Assembly (NCBI GenBank): GCA_001600355.1
Contig: BCJU01000001.1
Span: forward strand, 6,386,013-6,450,012
Reading direction: 5' to 3'
Origin: Meira nashicola
Lineage: Eukaryota > Basidiomycota > Exobasidiomycetes > Exobasidiales > Brachybasidiaceae
DNA: 64,000 nucleotides
In this document: positions 19,955 through 27,847 of the stretch, piece after piece
Layout of the letters: the number at the start of each line of letters is the position of its first letter
Position numbering within the stretch: the stretch's first letter is position 1
The notes under the pieces: generated by a model
The model's database searches: none
The model's input: the letters and a program-made list of their open reading frames with translations, nothing else
What the model was told of the DNA's origin: nothing
Translations under genes and position numbers: made by a program

Positions 19955-20617
19955 ATGATCCAGTCACAATACCTGACATTCGCTTTACTGATTTTAACTA
20001 GTTTTATAAGTCTGACCAGTGCACAGACATCATCAAATGAAGCACGCAGCACTTCTGTAGATAAAGAGTCCAATAAACAAGAGCGAATTGATATAGACTT
20101 AAATAAGCCATACATTCCTGAACATTCTTCTACTGCAATTAGCTCACCTTCTGCATCTTTTAATGGTGAGTCCGTAAGTAGACATTCTACAAAAAAAACG
20201 CAACAGCTGCTAAGAGATCAAGGAGAGACTATTCATCTTGCTTATTCTGACAATAACACAAAGAAGAGAAAGATTTTCGGAGATGAAAGACAATTTAAGC
20301 CTAAAGTGAGTCTAAGCAGCAATGAAAGGATAAGAATAGCACGTAAAAATGTACGAGAAGGTAAAGCGACAGAGGAAGATCATTTTATCGTTGAAAAAAG
20401 AAAAAAGATTGAACAAAAATCTCGTAAAAATCATCCTGAAACTCAAAAGAAGATAATGCAACGTGAAACTTTACAACGTGAAAGAGTTAGAAAAGGTATT
20501 GCTACCCCACACGAAGTGAATAAATTTCGAACAAGACAAGCACAAGATCGTTTAAATCATAAAAAACGATATTATCGATTAAAGGCTAAAACTTCTGGGT
20601 TAAATTCTCCTAAATAG
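19955..20617 (+). CDS. Secreted DLN-motif basic-repeat protein (locus B copy 2)
   Basis: 220 residues. The signal peptide is residues 1-23 (cleavage near TSAQ). IDIDLNKPYIPEH follows, with DLN at 48-50. After a Ser-rich linker the C-terminal half is strongly basic and holds two family repeats: NVREGKATEEDHF and RVRKGIATPHEV. No cysteine occurs in the mature part and no enzyme motif is visible. The DLN block is identical in spacing to copy 3, with which it shares extended leader and linker similarity (MIQ..Y.TF), so these two are recent duplicates. Candidate secreted effector with an EAR-like motif; function unproven. Confidence 0.78.
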   Translation: MIQSQYLTFALLILTSFISLTSAQTSSNEARSTSVDKESNKQERIDIDLNKPYIPEHSSTAISSPSASFNGESVSRHSTKKTQQLLRDQGETIHLAYSDNNTKKRKIFGDERQFKPKVSLSSNERIRIARKNVREGKATEEDHFIVEKRKKIEQKSRKNHPETQKKIMQRETLQRERVRKGIATPHEVNKFRTRQAQDRLNHKKRYYRLKAKTSGLNSPK

Positions 20618-20692
20618 TACGCTTTTCTTTGTTATTGTTTTGTGTTGAATATGCTATGCAATTTACGCGCCGTTGCGTATTCAAGGCGGTTC

Positions 20693-20697
20693 CGGGG
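20693..20697 (+). promoter_or_regulatory. CGGGG box upstream of locus B copy 3
   Basis: It lies 138 bp before the ATG at 20831, within a 21-bp block (20681-20701) that recurs with one mismatch at 21709-21729 before the next gene. The conserved block is much longer than the CGGGG core. Confidence 0.5.
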
Positions 20698-20830
20698 ATA
20701 ATAAGTGTGGTGGCGGATGTGTTCAAATTAGCTGAGATATGCATTGGCGTTTATTCTCCCAATTTTCGTTTATGTTCAGTAAATGTAGTTTCTGCAGTGT
20801 TACCATGTCTTTAGTGCAGTTTAAAGCATC

Positions 20831-21598
20831 ATGATCCAATTCCGATATATGACATTCACTTTCTTAATTTTGATCAGCTTACAGAAATCAAAAAATGGAG
20901 CACAAAGCACTTCTACAGATGAAGAGTCCAACAGACAAGAACGAAGTGAGATAGATTTAAATAAGCCATACGTTCCTGACCTAAACGAGCTATATGTTCC
21001 TGAACATTCTTCTACTATAATTAGCTCGCCTTCTATATCTTTTATTGGAGATTCCTCAAGTAAACATTCTACACCTCAACAATTCTCATCAGTCAGATTC
21101 AGACAACGTAAATCACCTTTTGAATACAAAGACAGTAAAGACGCTCAAAGAAAACGGGAAGCAATGCAACAGCTAAAAGATCAAGGAGAAGCAGCTTATC
21201 GTGCTTATTTAGATAAGAAGAATGAACAACAGCGAATCAGGAGAAATATGAAGAAAATATTCGGAGACGAAAAGCGACTCGGGGATAAACTGCCAATAAA
21301 CGATAAAACAATAAAACAAGCACGTAAAAATATAAGAGAAGGTAAAGCTACAGAAGAAGAATATCAAATCATACAAAGAAGGAAAAAGATTGAAGCAAAA
21401 ACTCGTAAGAAAAATCCTAGGATACAACAAAAGAAAGGTCAAGATATTAGCTCAATACGCGAAAGAGTTAGAAAGGGTATTGCCGAACCACATGAGTTAG
21501 ATAAGGTTTTAAAGATGCAAGAACGAGATCGCTTATATCAGCATAAAAGATATCTTCGCAAGAAAACAGAGACTTCCGCATCCAAATTATCTAAGTAG
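20831..21598 (+). CDS. Secreted protein with two tandem DLN motifs (locus B copy 3)
   Basis: 255 residues. A leader of ~24 residues precedes a doubled motif: IDLNKPYVP (DLN 42-44) immediately followed by DLNELYVP (DLN 50-52), an exact 8-residue internal duplication of the unit. A Ser-rich linker, a basic region with FRQRKSPFEYK, and two C-terminal repeats (NIREGKATEEEY and RVRKGIAEPHEL) follow. Closest to copy 2 (MIQ start, shared STS..EESN.QER segment). The leader is somewhat less hydrophobic at its end than in its sister, so secretion is likely rather than certain. Function unknown. Confidence 0.77.
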   Translation: MIQFRYMTFTFLILISLQKSKNGAQSTSTDEESNRQERSEIDLNKPYVPDLNELYVPEHSSTIISSPSISFIGDSSSKHSTPQQFSSVRFRQRKSPFEYKDSKDAQRKREAMQQLKDQGEAAYRAYLDKKNEQQRIRRNMKKIFGDEKRLGDKLPINDKTIKQARKNIREGKATEEEYQIIQRRKKIEAKTRKKNPRIQQKKGQDISSIRERVRKGIAEPHELDKVLKMQERDRLYQHKRYLRKKTETSASKLSK

Positions 21599-21720
21599 TC
21601 TCTTGTCAAAATTCCGTTCTTTTGTGTTCGTTTAAGTTTGCTGTGCCTAATTTGGATATGTTTATGGTCGCTGAGTAAAATGCTGTACAGTTAATAGGGC
21701 GTAACACATCAAGGCAGTTC

Positions 21721-21725
21721 CGGGG
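21721..21725 (+). promoter_or_regulatory. CGGGG box upstream of locus B copy 4
   Basis: It lies 119 bp before the ATG at 21840, in the block aaggcagttCCGGGGataa shared with the upstream gene. Confidence 0.5.
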
Positions 21726-21839
21726 ATAAAGAATGTCGAAATAATTGTGTTCGACAGTCTTTTCAATCATATTCACTTAATTTGCAATAATCATGTACAA
21801 TCAATTTTCACTTCCATAATGAACAAGTGATCTTACAGT

Positions 21840-22550
21840 ATGATCATGATAATTATTTTTAACTTTATCGTCTTTGTTCATATTGTTTATAGCTTGCAAC
21901 CCTCTAACGACTTGGTGAAGAGAACAAACGAACGACCGGCTCCTAAATTTGATATCGATCTCAATAAATCTCCTCCAAGAGAAGATGCTGAGAAGGAGCA
22001 AGAATTAGAGCCATTGCTTGGAATTGAGCTATCAAGCTCTCAAGACCCCAAATCCACTTCTTTAAAACCAAGAAAAAGGCCTTATAAATATTATCCGCGT
22101 AAACAAGCTCATGAATTGAGTCAAAATAAGAAATCTATAAAGTACAGAATTCATCGAGAGAAATTGCGTAACAGTGAAAATCAAGATGCTCTTATATTTC
22201 ATTTGGAAAAACAAAGAGAACGTATGATTCCATTTTTGGAAAAATATCGTAAAGAGACTAAAGAGCTTGGATATTCAAATCGTCCGGATGCTATAAAGAA
22301 AAGTCAACTCAGAAAGAAAGTAAGAGAAGGGAAAGGAACGGAAGAAGAACGTGAATATGTTAAAAAAATAAACAAACAATTAAGAGAAGCACCTTCACAA
22401 AAGAAAAAAATAGAACAAATAAAACAGTTAAGGAAAAAAGTAAGATTAGGAACAGCATCTAAAGAAGAAACAGAGATAGTGAATAAAGGTAAAAAAGCTG
22501 ATAAAGAATATTATCAAAGAAAAAAACGAAAAGCTGAGTCTGAGGATTAG
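21840..22550 (+). CDS. Secreted DLNxxP-motif basic-repeat protein (locus B copy 4)
   Basis: 236 residues. Signal peptide residues 1-19 (MIMIIIFNFIVFVHIVYS), then a Kex2-type KR at 27-28 (DLVKRTNE) and FDIDLNKSPPRED. Here D40-L41-N42-K-S-P45 is a strict DLNxxP, the plant EAR consensus. Next come RPYKYYPRKQAHELSQ and a helical basic C-terminus with two repeats (KVREGKGTEEER and KVRLGTASKEET) and the tail YYQRKKRKAE. Cleavage at KR would place DLN ~12 residues from the mature N-terminus. Intact frame. Best single candidate in the window for testing corepressor binding. Confidence 0.8.
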   Translation: MIMIIIFNFIVFVHIVYSLQPSNDLVKRTNERPAPKFDIDLNKSPPREDAEKEQELEPLLGIELSSSQDPKSTSLKPRKRPYKYYPRKQAHELSQNKKSIKYRIHREKLRNSENQDALIFHLEKQRERMIPFLEKYRKETKELGYSNRPDAIKKSQLRKKVREGKGTEEEREYVKKINKQLREAPSQKKKIEQIKQLRKKVRLGTASKEETEIVNKGKKADKEYYQRKKRKAESED

Positions 22551-22705
22551 TGGCTTTACAAAATAAAACGTTTAAAAGAAGGCTATGTTGACTTTTTTTT
22601 TTTTGATTCTGTCCTTTGCATTGCCACTCTTTTTGCGTACGCCTTTTGTTATATAGCATAGTTTCTTGTGCAATGTACTTTATTCATCCATAACATCAAC
22701 GCAAT

Positions 22706-23451
22706 ATGATGATTGTCTGCTATGCCGTGTATGTCATTCTGCTTATACATCTGATGCTTCAAGTTGATGGCGTTCACAGCCCGGGCAGAGATATGGAAAG
22801 TACAAATGTTCAAGAAAAAAAGAGGGCAAAATTGGATATAGATCTGAATGAACCATATGTGGAAGAACAAATATCGGAAAATGAACGAACTCCTTCTGCA
22901 AGCGAAAATGCAATCATTCATGACCATCTACCTGCACCTCAAAAGGAAGGAGATGTTGAAGCTCAATTAACAAAGAGGCCATACGTATACCGTCCTAGAA
23001 AATCACTTGAAGAGTTGAGTCAAAATAAGAAAGCTATAAAAAGTAGAAAAAGATTCGAACGTTTACGTCAAGGAGAAGGAAAAGAAAAGTTTTATGAAAT
23101 ACTACAAAAGCAAAGAGATCGAATGAAACCGTATTCAGATAAAGAAAAAGAAGCAACAAAAAAATACGGTTATTCAACTAATTCAAAAAGTATTAAAATA
23201 GACAACTTCGAAAAAAAGTTAAACTTGGTATAGCTACAGAAGAAGAAAGGAAGTATATAGAAAATCAAAGATTAAAAGCTAAAACATATCCTTCACAAAA
23301 ACGAAAATCAGAAAATATGAAAAGAATTCGTGCAAAAGTACGCTTGGGCACGGCAAACGAAATAGAAAAAGCAAGAGTAGAGCTTCGCAGAAAGAGAAAT
23401 AGAGAATCTTATCATCGAAAGAAGAACGAAAAGGATGCTATAAAGAGATGA
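22706..23451 (+). pseudogene. Secreted DLN-motif protein, frameshifted in an A7 run (locus B copy 5)
   Basis: The first frame gives 175 residues with a leader (residues 1-~22), LDIDLNEPYVEE (DLN 46-48), and RPYVYRPRKSLEELSQ, and stops at 23231-23233. The missing C-terminus continues in the next frame through 23449-23451, encoding KLGIATEEER, then VRLGTANEIEK and a YHRKKNEK tail, that is both family repeats. The frames meet at seven A bases (23211-23217). One extra A would restore the full-length family pattern. This may be a real single-base deletion, a sequencing error in the homopolymer, or slippage. Promoter lacks a CGGGG box. Confidence 0.65.
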
Positions 23452-23512
23452 AATTCTTACCATATTTTAGCAAGTTGCCTAAGTTCCTCACAATAAAACG
23501 CGCGGGGGCTTG

Positions 23513-23519
23513 ATTGCAA
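23513..23519 (+). promoter_or_regulatory. CGGGGGC box upstream of locus B copy 6
   Basis: gCGGGGGCttgatt, about 142 bp before the ATG at 23655, with one extra G compared with the other boxes. Confidence 0.4.
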
Positions 23520-23654
23520 TTGTTCATTGATCCTTTTCGCGGCTTATACTTCAGTCAAAATACGCAAATCAAGGGAGTTGATATGTGTTCCTTGCTTCTT
23601 TACAGGTTTTTGTCTTTCTTTTAATACTACTATCGAGTTCCATTGATTGCACAA

Positions 23655-24398
23655 ATGAGCTTTTGCAGTTTTAAGTTTAATTCAAGCGCGATACGCCTAC
23701 TGTTAGCCATTTTCACCTCTTTTCTGATTCAATGTCTTATAGCAGGAGAAGGGAGCAGTATAAACGGACATGATAAGTCATTGAAGAAAGGCTTAAGTAT
23801 CGATTTAAATGAAGACTATGTGCCAGGCAATTCTCCAGAAAGCAGTCCATCTCGTACAGAACAAGCAAGATCATCCACTCCGATTATAGAACAACCGCAA
23901 ACCCTCAAAGGAAAAAAGTATATATATATACCTCGCAAGACAGAAAACCAGTATAGTCAGTCAGAAGCAGCTCAGATTAGTCGAAAAATGATGAAATTTT
24001 TACGTGAAAATGATAAAGATGGTCATCAAAAATACCTTGCAAAAGAAAGAGTACGTTTAGCAAAAGTGAGAGAGAAAGATAAAGAAATATCAAAACAGTA
24101 TGGAAGATCGATGAGACCGCATGATTATAGATTGAAAGAAGCAAGAGCAAATGTCAAAAAAGGTACAGCAAACGAAGAAGAAAAAGCATTAGTAAAGAAG
24201 AAAAATGAATTTTTCAAAGAGTATAGAGCATCAATGAAAAAAGCAGGAATTCCAAGAAATCAAAATAGATTGATGTCTGAAGCTAGAGAAAGAATGAAGC
24301 AAGGAAAGGCGACAAAAGAAGATTTTGATAGGATCGAAAAGAAAAGATTGTCTGACCGAGTTCAATATTATAAAAAACATCCAAGACAACCCAAGTGA
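23655..24398 (+). CDS. Secreted DLN-motif basic-repeat protein (locus B copy 6)
   Basis: 247 residues from the ATG at 23655; the open frame extends to a TTG at 23643 that is not needed. The leader is hydrophobic at ~17-30 (IRLLLAIFTSFLIQCLIAG) with a long n-region. Then LSIDLNEDYVPG (DLN 50-52), a Ser/Pro linker, KKYIYIPRKTENQYSQ, and a basic C-terminus with NVKKGTANEEEK and RMKQGKATKEDF repeats. No KR site lies directly before DLN, although KK does. Intact. Same unknown role as its neighbours. Confidence 0.77.
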   Translation: MSFCSFKFNSSAIRLLLAIFTSFLIQCLIAGEGSSINGHDKSLKKGLSIDLNEDYVPGNSPESSPSRTEQARSSTPIIEQPQTLKGKKYIYIPRKTENQYSQSEAAQISRKMMKFLRENDKDGHQKYLAKERVRLAKVREKDKEISKQYGRSMRPHDYRLKEARANVKKGTANEEEKALVKKKNEFFKEYRASMKKAGIPRNQNRLMSEARERMKQGKATKEDFDRIEKKRLSDRVQYYKKHPRQPK

Positions 24399-24676
24399 AG
24401 CCACATCAAGTCAATAGCAATGCCACACTATATTTCAAACTTGCATTCTGTTATTGTGTATGATTGATTCAGATACCTTTAGGGTTGTTTATTTTTACAA
24501 TTTACACTGCCTTTTCTTGACAAATGTCCTGAAAGGTTCTTTTTTGCGTCTTCATGGGGCGGTACAAATGCATTTCAAACTCGAAATTTCTAACCGCAAA
24601 TTCTGTTGCAAAAACACATTTATAACATTCATTTTAACCTTAAACCTCTTTTCGTATTCAACAAGATAAGATAAAA

Positions 24677-25327
24677 ATGAATTGTATATTATATTCCATC
24701 GTTCTCATCTTTATCTTTCAGCCTTCGATGGAATGTGTATCTGCAAAAAAGCAAAATCATATCAAATATGCGGATACTCTGATTAAGAGGGGAGAGAAAG
24801 AAGGAACAAGTATAGGACAATCTGATCATACTCAAACTTCTCATGAATCAAGAGTAGTATGTTCTACAAATCAACAATGTAGTTTAATAGGTACGCCAAA
24901 GTATAATTATAAGCATATTTGGTCACGATCTCCTGACTTACAAGCGGCAAAACGTACACAAAAATCAAGAACGGAAATGTTTAAACCACGAAAAGATTTA
25001 TCCACATTAGCACAACCACCAAAAACGATGGAAGAACATCTAATTAAAAAACCAAATAAAAGTGAAGATATTATGCAAAAAAAAGAAAAAGTTCTTAGTG
25101 TTCGAGGTGGTAGAAAAAGAACATATCAAGGAGTATGGAATTCACGTAGAGATTACCTTAGACATCAAAATCGAGAAGGAAAACTTACACCAGAAGAAGC
25201 AAAAGATTATAAAAGAATGGTTAAAGATAAACAAGAAATATATAATAAGAAGCGAAGAGATCAACGTAAAGCAGAAAAGGAAGATAAAGCAAAAGCACAA
25301 TCCAAAGACAAAGAAAAGAATCACTAA
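24677..25327 (+). CDS. Secreted basic-repeat protein without DLN (locus B copy 7)
   Basis: 216 residues. Signal peptide 1-~23 (ILYSIVLIFIFQPSMECVSA), then a Kex2-type KR at 37-38 (TLIKRGEKEG). No DLN motif. The mature region holds two cysteines (VVCSTNQQCS) that could pair, unlike most sisters. The family motif appears as MFKPRKDLSTLAQ, and one diverged C-terminal repeat is present (REGKLTPEEAKDY), ending in a Lys-rich tail. Assigned to the family by leader, KR site, PRK motif, repeat and position. A TGGGGC variant of the box lies at 24555-24560. Confidence 0.7.
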   Translation: MNCILYSIVLIFIFQPSMECVSAKKQNHIKYADTLIKRGEKEGTSIGQSDHTQTSHESRVVCSTNQQCSLIGTPKYNYKHIWSRSPDLQAAKRTQKSRTEMFKPRKDLSTLAQPPKTMEEHLIKKPNKSEDIMQKKEKVLSVRGGRKRTYQGVWNSRRDYLRHQNREGKLTPEEAKDYKRMVKDKQEIYNKKRRDQRKAEKEDKAKAQSKDKEKNH

Positions 25328-25386
25328 ATTTGACAACACTGCTTAAAATTCACCGGCCGCGAGAACGTCATTTTCTGAGCTTTTTT

Positions 25387-25392
25387 CGGGGC
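25387..25392 (+). promoter_or_regulatory. CGGGGC box upstream of locus B copy 8
   Basis: ttttttCGGGGCatttta, 85 bp before the ATG at 25472. Very like ttttttCGGGGCttttta at 27740. Confidence 0.5.
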
Positions 25393-25471
25393 ATTTTAAT
25401 CTTTGTGTACTTTGTTTATATTAATAAGAAGATTTTGTATATACTTTTGTTTTTCGCAATGAACAATCATC

Positions 25472-26116
25472 ATGAACTTACTGGCTGTTGCAATTATCGT
25501 TATTCTCTTCCAATCAGCTTTATTTAGTCTGGGTTATACGACCGCTTGTGATGCTATAGAATGGCAGAAGAGAGGAGAAGATGATGGTAATGGCAAGAAG
25601 AAGAACGTACACAATTTTGATTTGAATGTCGAATATGTTCCATCTTCTCCTTCTTCTCATGATGATTCCATTCAAGCAATTCAGCAAACTATCCAATCAA
25701 AATATATGTCTCAGAAGAATAAACATGAATATCTCTTTCAACCACGCAAAGAGCCTTCAGAGTATAAACAAGATAAACACAATATCTTTCAACGTGATTA
25801 CGCTCAATATTTACGAGAGAGTGCAAAAAATAAAGTTGAATTGATTTTAATTCAAAAACGTAAAAATGAAGCAGCGAGAAGAATTAGAAAAGCAAATGAT
25901 CCAATCTTTATAAAAAAAGTTGAAGAAAGTAGAAGAAAGCATAATGAAAAATTAAGTCAAGCACGTAAACGTGTAAATTTAGGAATTGCTACTAAATTGG
26001 AAAAAGAACGAATTTTTCGAAGACGTAAAGCAGATAATAGAAAGAAGCAGATCTCTCGAGCAAGAAAAAAAGCCAAGCTGAAAGAATCGCAAAATGATAA
26101 CAGGAATGGTGAATGA
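25472..26116 (+). CDS. Secreted DLN-motif basic-repeat protein (locus B copy 8)
   Basis: 214 residues. Signal peptide 1-~21 (LLAVAIIVILFQSALFSLG), a Kex2-type KR at 33-34 (WQKRGEDD) and NFDLNVEYVPSS (DLN 50-52). Next come YLFQPRKEPSEYKQ and a basic helical C-terminus with one clear repeat (RVNLGIATKLEKERIFRRRK). No frame damage. KR cleavage would leave DLN ~16 residues from the mature N-terminus. Function unknown. Confidence 0.78.
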   Translation: MNLLAVAIIVILFQSALFSLGYTTACDAIEWQKRGEDDGNGKKKNVHNFDLNVEYVPSSPSSHDDSIQAIQQTIQSKYMSQKNKHEYLFQPRKEPSEYKQDKHNIFQRDYAQYLRESAKNKVELILIQKRKNEAARRIRKANDPIFIKKVEESRRKHNEKLSQARKRVNLGIATKLEKERIFRRRKADNRKKQISRARKKAKLKESQNDNRNGE

Positions 26117-26150
26117 TAAATATGCCATTATACTGTGTATTGCAATTGTT

Positions 26151-26156
26151 CGGGGC
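26151..26156 (+). promoter_or_regulatory. CGGGGC box upstream of locus B copy 9
   Basis: attgttCGGGGCaatttta, 76 bp before the ATG at 26227, the closest spacing of the set. Confidence 0.45.
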
Positions 26157-26226
26157 AATTTTATAAGTGTACTTAAAGTGCCAAACATGACCACTTAAGA
26201 GTTCGCTTTTTAATACGATCATCGAA

Positions 26227-26871
26227 ATGAGAGTGCTTTTCGCTATTTTATCTTTGCTATTCAATGCTCAGATCTTGATTGCTGGCTCACGAAGTATGCC
26301 GAAGAATTACGATTTAAAAGCTAACTTGATTAAGAGGACAGAAGAACGAAGGGCGAGTGAAGTTTTTGATAAAGATCTGAAAGTGCACTACTTACCTTCT
26401 GAGACAGAGATCGCTAAAAGTGGTCATTCAAAGCTACCAGTAAAAAAGACGAAAGTTATCAATCAATTTGAATCAACGGCAGTTTGACTAGAAGCAAGTT
26501 TTGATGTGCTACCTCTAAACTACGAATATCATCCGAGAAAAAAGGCATCTGAATATTCCCAATCATCAAGAGCACGTAAGAAGTTTGAAAAGATTGAAAA
26601 TATGCGAACAAACGATTCAAGAAAGTATGCTGAATATTTAACGAAAACTAGAAATAGAAAAAAGAACTATTCCGAACGATTAAAAAATGATCCAAATGCT
26701 AGAATACGTGCAAAACAGTACAGTAAAACACGAGCTAAAAATGTTCACTTGTTACGATATAAGGATCGAATGGGAATTGCGGATGAAGTAGAAAGCAGAA
26801 GAATTGCTAGAATTCGTAAACGGGAAAGGGATAAGAAGGCAAAAATTGCTAAAAGCAAGAAAGCTGGTTAA
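26227..26871 (+). pseudogene. Secreted basic-repeat protein interrupted by in-frame TGA-CTAG (locus B copy 9)
   Basis: Residues 1-86 include a signal peptide (1-~20, LFAILSLLFNAQILIAG), KR at 36-37 (NLIKRTEE) and a decayed motif DLKVHYLP (DLN changed to DLK). A TGA at 26485-26487 stops the frame. The same frame then continues open to 26871 with YEYHPRKKASEYSQ and a basic C-terminus (RMGIADEVESRRIARIRK). There is no shift, only the single stop. The stop is followed by CTAG; UGA-CUA is the known efficient readthrough context, used in fungi for peroxisomal isoforms of glycolytic enzymes. Decayed motif plus stop favours a pseudogene; readthrough is possible. Confidence 0.65.
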
Positions 26872-27034
26872 GAATGATTTGTATAAATTAATTGCATTGC
26901 TTAAGCACAGCCATTAGCTTGCTTACGTTATTGCATTTCGTTTTTGTGTACATTTGTGTTTATTTGCATATTTTGTGAGAAAAGGACAACTTTTGTTTGA
27001 TTGATAACACATAGACTCCACCAAGCATACCATC

Positions 27035-27700
27035 ATGATGCAAAATGTATTTTTATTCTGGTTATGGGCACTTGGTTTGCTTATAGCTATTCTTCAAACA
27101 TTAATCAAGAACAATCATTGTAGTGTCTCCGCAATGCACTTTCTTAAAAAGAGAGGAGAGTCGCAAGATCGTAAAATAGGCAAATCAAATGTTGATCGAG
27201 TGAAGAACGTTAAGTCAAAGCCAATTCTTGATCTGAATACCCTACCTCCGCCTGATACTTCCGATGATGAGAATATTCCTGCAACTTTGTCTTTAATTAG
27301 TCAAACAAGGGAAGGATCAACTTCATCATCATCAATAATGAACAAAGAAAGAAAAGGAAAGCGAGCACTACCTGGCTGGCGAGTAAAATATAACTTAAAA
27401 AGAAAGTTAAAACGACAAGAATCACGTAAAAGCAATTTAAAAGAACATCAAGCAAATTTAAAGAAAGAATATGAACAGCGTGAAAAAACACTCAAAGCAC
27501 GACAAGAAGAATGGGAACAAAATCCTAAAAATCAGTATTCTCGTTATAATGACTTCTCCTCAAAACGTTCTCAAATACGTAAATATGTTCGTGAAGGAAA
27601 AGGAACAGAAGTGGAAAAAGAATATGTTAAAGAAATGAATCGAAAAGATTATGAGAACAGAAAGAAAAAAAAGGCAGAAAAGAAGATAAAATCTAAATAG
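27035..27700 (+). CDS. Secreted DLNxxP-motif basic-repeat protein (locus B copy 10)
   Basis: 221 residues. Hydrophobic leader residues 1-~24 (VFLFWLWALGLLIAILQ), a Kex2-type KR at 39-40 (FLKKRGESQ) and ILDLNTLPPPD, where D66-L-N-T-L-P71 is a strict DLNxxP followed by more Pro. An acidic/Ser linker precedes a basic helical C-terminus with one full repeat (YVREGKGTEVEKEYVKEMNRK). The PRK motif is diverged (GKRALPGWRVKYNLKRK) and resembles that of copy 11 (AEDYNLKRRLKR). Intact. No CGGGG box was found upstream. Confidence 0.77.
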   Translation: MMQNVFLFWLWALGLLIAILQTLIKNNHCSVSAMHFLKKRGESQDRKIGKSNVDRVKNVKSKPILDLNTLPPPDTSDDENIPATLSLISQTREGSTSSSSIMNKERKGKRALPGWRVKYNLKRKLKRQESRKSNLKEHQANLKKEYEQREKTLKARQEEWEQNPKNQYSRYNDFSSKRSQIRKYVREGKGTEVEKEYVKEMNRKDYENRKKKKAEKKIKSK

Positions 27701-27739
27701 CACCTTTCCGTAAACTCGTTTGTACAGCTGACTTTTTTT

Positions 27740-27745
27740 CGGGGC
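27740..27745 (+). promoter_or_regulatory. CGGGGC box upstream of locus B copy 11
   Basis: tttttttCGGGGCttttta, 108 bp before the ATG at 27848. Confidence 0.5.
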
Positions 27746-27847
27746 TTTTTAGCATCGCTTTTGCATCTCAAACTTTTGAACTGTCATAACGAAAAGAATA
27801 TTCCCTCCTCTTTGTCTTTCTTGAAACACCATCTACTATAACTTTAT

